DNA of 64,000 nt, from NCBI RefSeq assembly GCF_016862795.1, contig NZ_BONQ01000166.1:1-64000 (forward strand), given 5' to 3'. Source of the DNA: Dactylosporangium siamense (GTDB lineage Bacteria; Actinomycetota; Actinomycetes; Mycobacteriales; Micromonosporaceae). Positions 59,568 through 64,000 of this stretch are shown here, piece by piece. The translations under genes and the position numbers were made by a program. The notes beneath the pieces are model-generated. The model did no database searches. It had not been told where the DNA came from and worked only from the letters and a program-made list of their open reading frames with translations. Positions within the stretch are counted from its first letter, which is position 1. Each line of letters opens with the position of its first letter.

Positions 59568-61409
59568 GTGAGCCCACCATCCCGTTTCGCCGCCTTGGCC
59601 GTGCTCATTGCCGGCCTCGCGGTCGTCGTCACGACGGACAGCACCGCTGGTACGACTCCGGCGCAGACCGGTCACGGGCGGCCGGCCACCGCCAGGACCG
59701 TGACGCTGCCGACGGGGGACCGGGTCACCCTCGGCACTGGCACGGGCCGCGACCTGTCGGTCCGGCCGGGACCGGGGCGGGCCGGCATCCGGTTCATCGT
59801 GCAACGCACCGCCGACAGCGTGCTCGTCATCCCGCACGATGTGCTGCCGCGGATCGCCGCCGGCGCCGTGGACCGCCGCGGGTTCGCCGTCTCCGGTACC
59901 GGTGCCGCTGCTTCGGCATCCGGCTCCGCCGAAGGGGACCTGGTTACGCTCACCCTGCACCATCTGGACCGGCGGGGTGGCGGCGCGGCGAGCGCCTACT
60001 CCGCCGTCACCGGCTGGGACCGCGCGATCTGGGAGTGGCCGGCGACCGGTGCCGACGGCACGGCGACGCTGCGGTTGCCCAAGGGCCGCTACACCATCGG
60101 CAGCTACCTCGACGACGACGCCGGCACGACGCTGCTCGGCGTGCCCGTCGTCGACCTGACCGGTGACACGACCGTCGTCCTGGACGCCCGCGCCGCCCGG
60201 CCGGTGCGGCTCAGCGTGCCGGAGCCTTCGGCGCGTCTCGGCTTCGTCGAGACCGGATACACGGTGTTCCCCAGCTACCTCGACTACGGCGTCGGCACGC
60301 TGCTCATGGGCGACGACCTCAGCCGGGTGCGGGTGGGGCAGGTCGGCCCGCCGGCCGCCCCGACTGCGCTCGTCGGCAGTGTCACGGCGCAGTGGGCGCG
60401 GCCCGACGGCAGCGGCGACTTCACCGACAGCCCGTACCTGTACACCGTCGCCGAGTCCCTGCCCGGCCGGGTCCCGAACGGGTTCGTCAAGGCGTACCAC
60501 GCCGACGACTTCGCCGCCGTGCACCAGCACTTCGGCACCACGCTGCCCGGCGCCTCGGCCCAACGGCAGGTGTACCCGTCCTTCACCCCACGGATGGACA
60601 GCAGCGCGTTGGTCGTGCCGACGACGCTGCCCAGCACCCGGGTCGAGTACCGCACGACCGCGACCCGATGGACGTCGGAGTTGTGGCCGAGCGACGGCGG
60701 CCGGCTGTATCAGGGCCCGACCGAATACCGGCGCGGACAGCACACCACCGACGAGTGGAACACCGGCCCGCTCGGCCCCGCCTTCGGCCAGACGCCGGCG
60801 ACGACGTGGCAGTGGGCCAGCCGCACCGGTGACGAGATCGACGTCGAGCTTCCCCTGTACGGCGACCGGGCCGGGCACGCCGGATCGCTGCTGCTGGCGG
60901 GTTCGACCCGGGTTTCGCTGTACCGCGGCGACGTCCTGATCGGAGAGTCCACGGACTCGGGCCGCTTCCTGGTGCCGGCGGCGCCGGGCAGCTACCGGCT
61001 CGAGGTCGCCGACGTGCGCGGCGACGGCATCGGACCCGCGACCAGGGTCACGGCGCAGTGGACGTTCCAGTCGTCACACGTGGCCGGGACGGCACCCGTG
61101 CTGCTGCCGCTCGCCGCGGTCCGGTACGCGCCCGTTCCCGGGTCTTCCGACCTGCCCATTGCCGTTGAGACGCAGCCGGGTGTGCCCCGGCCGGTCATCC
61201 GCCGGCTCACCGTCGAGGTCTCCTATGACGACGGTACGACCTGGTCCGTGGCACCCGTGCGCCAGACCCGCACCGGTTGGACCGCCACCCTGCACCCTCC
61301 GGCGAGGGGTTTCGTCTCCCTGCGGACCACCACCGCCACATTTACGCAGACCGTCATCCGGGCGTACCCGGTGGACTCCGGATCCTTAAATTCTTCTATG
61401 CCTCGGTGA
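59568..61409 (+). CDS. Secreted subtilase-related protein lacking the S8 protease domain
   Basis: This 613-aa exported protein has a signal peptide (FAALAVLIAGLAVVVTTDS). The next ~60 residues (RTVTLPTGDRVTLG, RPGPGRAGIRF, VLVIPHDVLPRIAAGAVDRR) match the propeptide of large actinobacterial S8 subtilases. The remainder (TLTLHHLDRRGGG, TLRLPKGRYTIGSYL, TTVVLDARAARPVRLSVPE) matches their C-terminal region. The catalytic domain with its Asp, His and Ser motifs is missing between them. GTG 59568 with GGAAGG upstream fits better than the earlier TTG. It may be a non-enzymatic derivative. No frameshift debris is seen. Confidence 0.72.
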   Translation: MSPPSRFAALAVLIAGLAVVVTTDSTAGTTPAQTGHGRPATARTVTLPTGDRVTLGTGTGRDLSVRPGPGRAGIRFIVQRTADSVLVIPHDVLPRIAAGAVDRRGFAVSGTGAAASASGSAEGDLVTLTLHHLDRRGGGAASAYSAVTGWDRAIWEWPATGADGTATLRLPKGRYTIGSYLDDDAGTTLLGVPVVDLTGDTTVVLDARAARPVRLSVPEPSARLGFVETGYTVFPSYLDYGVGTLLMGDDLSRVRVGQVGPPAAPTALVGSVTAQWARPDGSGDFTDSPYLYTVAESLPGRVPNGFVKAYHADDFAAVHQHFGTTLPGASAQRQVYPSFTPRMDSSALVVPTTLPSTRVEYRTTATRWTSELWPSDGGRLYQGPTEYRRGQHTTDEWNTGPLGPAFGQTPATTWQWASRTGDEIDVELPLYGDRAGHAGSLLLAGSTRVSLYRGDVLIGESTDSGRFLVPAAPGSYRLEVADVRGDGIGPATRVTAQWTFQSSHVAGTAPVLLPLAAVRYAPVPGSSDLPIAVETQPGVPRPVIRRLTVEVSYDDGTTWSVAPVRQTRTGWTATLHPPARGFVSLRTTTATFTQTVIRAYPVDSGSLNSSMPR

Positions 61410-61496
61410 ACTGTCAGGCAACCTGCGTTACGGTCGGGGAGTGCGGCCACGGCGGGTCGCGCTTCCCGACGGTATCGACGCAGAGAAATGCGAGCC

Positions 61497-63089
61497 ATGA
61501 AGACGAGGAAGCTCATCGCCGTGTTGGCGATCGCCGGCGCATCAGTCCTGGTCCCGTTCATCGGGCCCTCCACCGCCACCGCCGACGTGGCCTGGACCGG
61601 CACCTGGGCGGCGTCCCCCCAGAGCAGCGGCACCACCTTCAACAACCAGACGCTCCGCCAGATCGTGCGCACCAGCATCGGCGGCACCGCCGCCCGCCTG
61701 CGCCTGTCCAACGTGTTCGGCACCCAGCCGGTCACGATCACCAACGTGCACCTCGCGAAACGCACGTCCGGCTCCTCGATCGACCCGGCCAGCGACCGCG
61801 CCGTCACCTTCGGCGGCTCGGCCTCGGTCACCATCCCGGTGGGCGGCAGCGCCACCAGCGACGCTGCGCCGTTCACGGTCGACGCGCTCGCCGACGTCGC
61901 CGTGAGCTTCCACCTCCCGCAGCCGACCGGCAACGCGACCGTGCACGACTTCGGCGGCCAGACCAACTACGTGGTCCCCGGCAACGCGGCCGGCAACGCG
62001 ACCCTGAGCGGCGCGCAGACCCGCACCAACTATTTCTTCCTCACCAACCTCGACGTGCAGAACACCGCGGCCACCGGCGCGGTCGCCACGCTCGGCGCGT
62101 CGATAACCGACGGCATCGGCTCGGGCACGGACGCCAACCGCCGCTGGCCCAACGACCTCGCCGTCCGCCTGGCCCAGTCCGGCCGCACCATCGGCGTGCT
62201 CAACCAGGGCATCAGCGGCAACCGCCTGCTCGCCGACGGCGCCGGCCAGTCCGCCGCCAACCGCTTCGACCGCGACGTCCTGTCCCAGGCCGGCGTCAAG
62301 TGGGTCATCTTCTCCGACGACCCGATCAACGACCTGGGCAGCAACCGCACCAACCCACCGACCGGCCAGCAGCTGATCGACGCGGTCAAGCCGCTCATCG
62401 CCAGGGCCCACACGGCGGGCGTCAAGTTCCTGTGCTCGACGCTCACCCCGTTCCAGGGCTCGGGCGGCTGGTCGGCGGCCGCGGAGACGTCGCGGGGCGC
62501 GTACAACGCCTTCGTGCGGAGCGCGTCCTCGGGCTGCGACGGCGTGATCGACCAGGACAACGCCACCCACGACCCGGCCCGCCCGACCTGGTTCCTGCCC
62601 AACCTGGACACCGGCGACCACCTGCACCCGAACGAGGCCGGCCTGCAGGCGATCGCCAACGCCGTCAACCTGTCCCTGTTCGGCTCGACGACCACACCGC
62701 CACCCACCACGGTGGTGACGTTCCGCGCCCGCGCCAACGGCAAACTGGTGACGGCCGAGAACGGCGGCAACGCTGCGCTGATCGCCAACCGCACGGCGGT
62801 CGGGCCGTGGGAGCAGTTCGACCGCATCGATCTCGGCGGTGGACGGGTCGCGTTGAAGGCCCACGCGAACGGCCGCTACGTGACCGCGCCCAGTGGCTCC
62901 CCGCTCATTGCCAGCAGCACCACGATCGGCACCGCCGAGACGTTCGACCTGGTCCGCAACGCCGACGGCAGCGCTTCCCTCCGGGCGGTCGCCAACGGCC
63001 GCTACGTGTGCGCCGAGAACGCCGGCGCGGCAGCACTGATCGCCAACCGCACGGCGATCGGCCCGTGGGAGTCGTTCGACCTGCTCTGA
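61497..63089 (+). CDS. Secreted SGNH/GDSL hydrolase with fascin-like trefoil
   Basis: This 530-aa exported esterase-like protein has a signal peptide ending GPSTATADV, an N-terminal beta-domain (TWAASPQSSGTTFNNQTLRQ) and an SGNH core. Block I is TLGASITDGIGSG, with the nucleophile Ser but Ala in place of the usual Asp of GDSI. The block III region reads FSDDPINDLGSNR rather than the common EGINDIG, and block V is TGDHLHPNE with the Asp-x-x-His dyad. The C-terminal ~130 residues repeat FRARANGKLVTAENGGNAAL-like units, a fascin-type beta-trefoil. ATG 61497 is preferred, and 61488 is also in frame. Substrate may be acetylated or esterified polysaccharide. Confidence 0.88.
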   Translation: MKTRKLIAVLAIAGASVLVPFIGPSTATADVAWTGTWAASPQSSGTTFNNQTLRQIVRTSIGGTAARLRLSNVFGTQPVTITNVHLAKRTSGSSIDPASDRAVTFGGSASVTIPVGGSATSDAAPFTVDALADVAVSFHLPQPTGNATVHDFGGQTNYVVPGNAAGNATLSGAQTRTNYFFLTNLDVQNTAATGAVATLGASITDGIGSGTDANRRWPNDLAVRLAQSGRTIGVLNQGISGNRLLADGAGQSAANRFDRDVLSQAGVKWVIFSDDPINDLGSNRTNPPTGQQLIDAVKPLIARAHTAGVKFLCSTLTPFQGSGGWSAAAETSRGAYNAFVRSASSGCDGVIDQDNATHDPARPTWFLPNLDTGDHLHPNEAGLQAIANAVNLSLFGSTTTPPPTTVVTFRARANGKLVTAENGGNAALIANRTAVGPWEQFDRIDLGGGRVALKAHANGRYVTAPSGSPLIASSTTIGTAETFDLVRNADGSASLRAVANGRYVCAENAGAAALIANRTAIGPWESFDLL

Positions 63090-63097
63090 CGCTTGGC

Positions 63098-63109
63098 GGT
63101 TGATCAACC
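63098..63109. promoter_or_regulatory. Palindrome upstream of LysR gene
   Basis: GGTTGATCAACC is a perfect 12-bp palindrome located 51 bp before the LysR ATG and eight bases after the SGNH stop. It could be a LysR autoregulatory half-site. No terminator is seen after the SGNH gene. Confidence 0.4.
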
Positions 63110-63159
63110 ATCGGTATGGTGGCGATGAGTTCTGCTACTGACGAGGTTGTGGCTTTGCG

Positions 63160-64000
63160 ATGGAACTGCGCGAAATCGAGATCTTCTTGACGCTGGCTGA
63201 GGAGCTGCATTTCGGGCGGACCGCCGAGCGGCTGCACCTCACCCAGTCCCGGGTCAGTCAGTCGATCAAGCAGCAGGAGCGCAAGCTCGGCGCTCCGCTG
63301 TTTGATCGCAACAACCGGGTGGTGCGGCTGACCGACCTCGGCATTCAGCTCCGATCGGACCTGGTGCCCGGGTATCGGCAGATCCAGGACGCCGTCGCCA
63401 GAGCTTCGGCGACCGGGCGAGGCCTAGCCGGTGTGCTGCGCGTCGGGGTGCAGGCGGCCTGGTCCGGGGACCTTGTTCTGGCGGCAGCGGCGGCGTTCGG
63501 TGTCGCGAATCCTGACTGTGACATCCAGATCCGCGAGGTGCCGCTCAGCGATCCGTTCGGCGGCCTCCACGCGGGCCAGCTCGACCTTCAGCTCACCATC
63601 CGTCCGGCAGCCGAGCCGGACCTGACTGTCGGGCCGGTCATCTTCTCGCTGCCGCGCATGCTCGTCATCGCCTCCGGGCATCCCTTCGCCCAGCGCCCGG
63701 CCATCAGCATCGAAGACCTGGCCGACGTGTGCATGGTGACCGTCGCCGGACCGCCGGACTACTGGGTCAACCATCACCTTCCGCCGCAGACGCCCAGCGG
63801 GCGGCCGATCCCACGCGGCCCCGCGGTCGCCGAGTGGGAGACGGCATGGGCGCAGGTCGCATCCGGCAAGGGCGCCTTCTTCGCCAGCAACTGGGCGGCC
63901 GGCGACCGTTACCACTACAGCCGGTCGGGTCTGTCGTTCGTGGCGATACCCGATGCACCGCCCCTGGAGTGGGGCCTGCTGTGGCGTACCAATGCCGAGA
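63160..64000 (+). CDS. LysR-family regulator (3' truncated by window end)
   Basis: The frame from ATG 63160 stays open to the window edge (280 codons). The N-terminal winged helix is canonical for LysR: MELREIEIFLTLAEELHFGR, TAERLHLTQSRVSQSIKQQE and GAPLFDRNNRVVRLTDLG. The effector domain begins near residue 90 (AGVLRVGVQAAWSGDLVLAA) and continues through PRMLVIASGHPFAQRP and VASGKGAFFASNWAAGDRYH. Regulated genes and ligand are unknown. About 10 to 30 residues should remain beyond position 64000. Confidence 0.9.
   Translation, partial: MELREIEIFLTLAEELHFGRTAERLHLTQSRVSQSIKQQERKLGAPLFDRNNRVVRLTDLGIQLRSDLVPGYRQIQDAVARASATGRGLAGVLRVGVQAAWSGDLVLAAAAAFGVANPDCDIQIREVPLSDPFGGLHAGQLDLQLTIRPAAEPDLTVGPVIFSLPRMLVIASGHPFAQRPAISIEDLADVCMVTVAGPPDYWVNHHLPPQTPSGRPIPRGPAVAEWETAWAQVASGKGAFFASNWAAGDRYHYSRSGLSFVAIPDAPPLEWGLLWRTNAE

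Noticed and set aside
63090-63159. Terminator after the SGNH gene
   Set aside because: The only dyad is a short 12-bp palindrome without a loop of hairpin-forming size, so it fits an operator better than a terminator.

Overview
The window is very GC-rich DNA with strong third-position G/C bias, GTG starts, short intergenic gaps and many stop/start overlaps. The gene content fits a filamentous actinomycete: NgcEFG-type sugar uptake without its own ATPase, CsoR, ECF41 and ECF42 sigma factors, MmyB-type regulators, and many secreted glycoside hydrolases with AbfB, ricin-B, F5/8C, CBM5/12 or fascin-like modules. I infer a soil saprophyte, possibly of the Micromonosporaceae. The family is a guess from style, not from a marker gene. 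No rRNA, tRNA, CRISPR array, prophage or complete insertion sequence is visible.

Layout. 1-4.3 kb: a G-rich low-complexity stretch, a HAAS-type membrane protein, a multicopper oxidase and an FAD monooxygenase with a 30-bp palindromic operator. 4.5-13 kb: a GH51 arabinofuranosidase with two AbfB domains and a LacI-type operator inside its signal-peptide codons, an MFS exporter, aminopeptidase N, and a DGPF/ECF42 pair followed by a coupled 54-aa ORF. 13-21.5 kb: a glycosyltransferase, then an amino-sugar locus (rpiR-SIS-ngcE-ngcF-ngcG-GH16, with a divergent GlcNAc-type kinase). 21.5-30.5 kb: an AlkZ-like protein, a helicase-associated protein, a secreted esterase, an LPXTG protein, a TetR/tautomerase pair with two operators, two SnoaL-fold proteins, a Ros/MucR-like zinc-finger protein and a PadR regulator. 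30.4-34.1 kb: a copper locus (copZ, a His-rich protein and copA, divergent from csoR, with two CsoR-type sites). 34.2-38.2 kb: two GH30 glucanases. 38.2-45 kb: an SDR/MmyB pair, then a two-component system divergent from an FtsX-type ABC exporter. 45-53.5 kb: a long inverted repeat, a DUF4132 protein, a VOC/ECF41 pair, an NDH-like oxidoreductase, and SRPBCC and MerR proteins. 53.5-64 kb: a dienelactone hydrolase lipoprotein, a barstar-like protein divergent from a membrane protein with a MazF/PemK-like tail, an ExeM-type nuclease, a subtilase-like protein without its protease domain, an SGNH/fascin protein and a truncated LysR gene.

Working together: the secreted hydrolases (GH51, GH16, GH30 x2, SGNH) release sugars from plant, fungal or chitinous material. 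The Ngc importer takes up amino sugars, which the kinase phosphorylates under RpiR control. The copper locus and the multicopper oxidase handle copper at the cell surface.

The most unusual signals are: (1) tandem duplications of translation-start junctions in the 40.6-42.6 kb two-component/ABC locus, which create chains of ATGA/GTGA-coupled mini-ORFs; (2) a roughly 175-bp-armed inverted repeat with an AT-richer core at 45 kb; (3) a membrane-anchored MazF/PemK-like domain divergent from a barstar homologue at 55 kb; (4) a DUF4132 protein with three unrelated tandem-repeat insertions.
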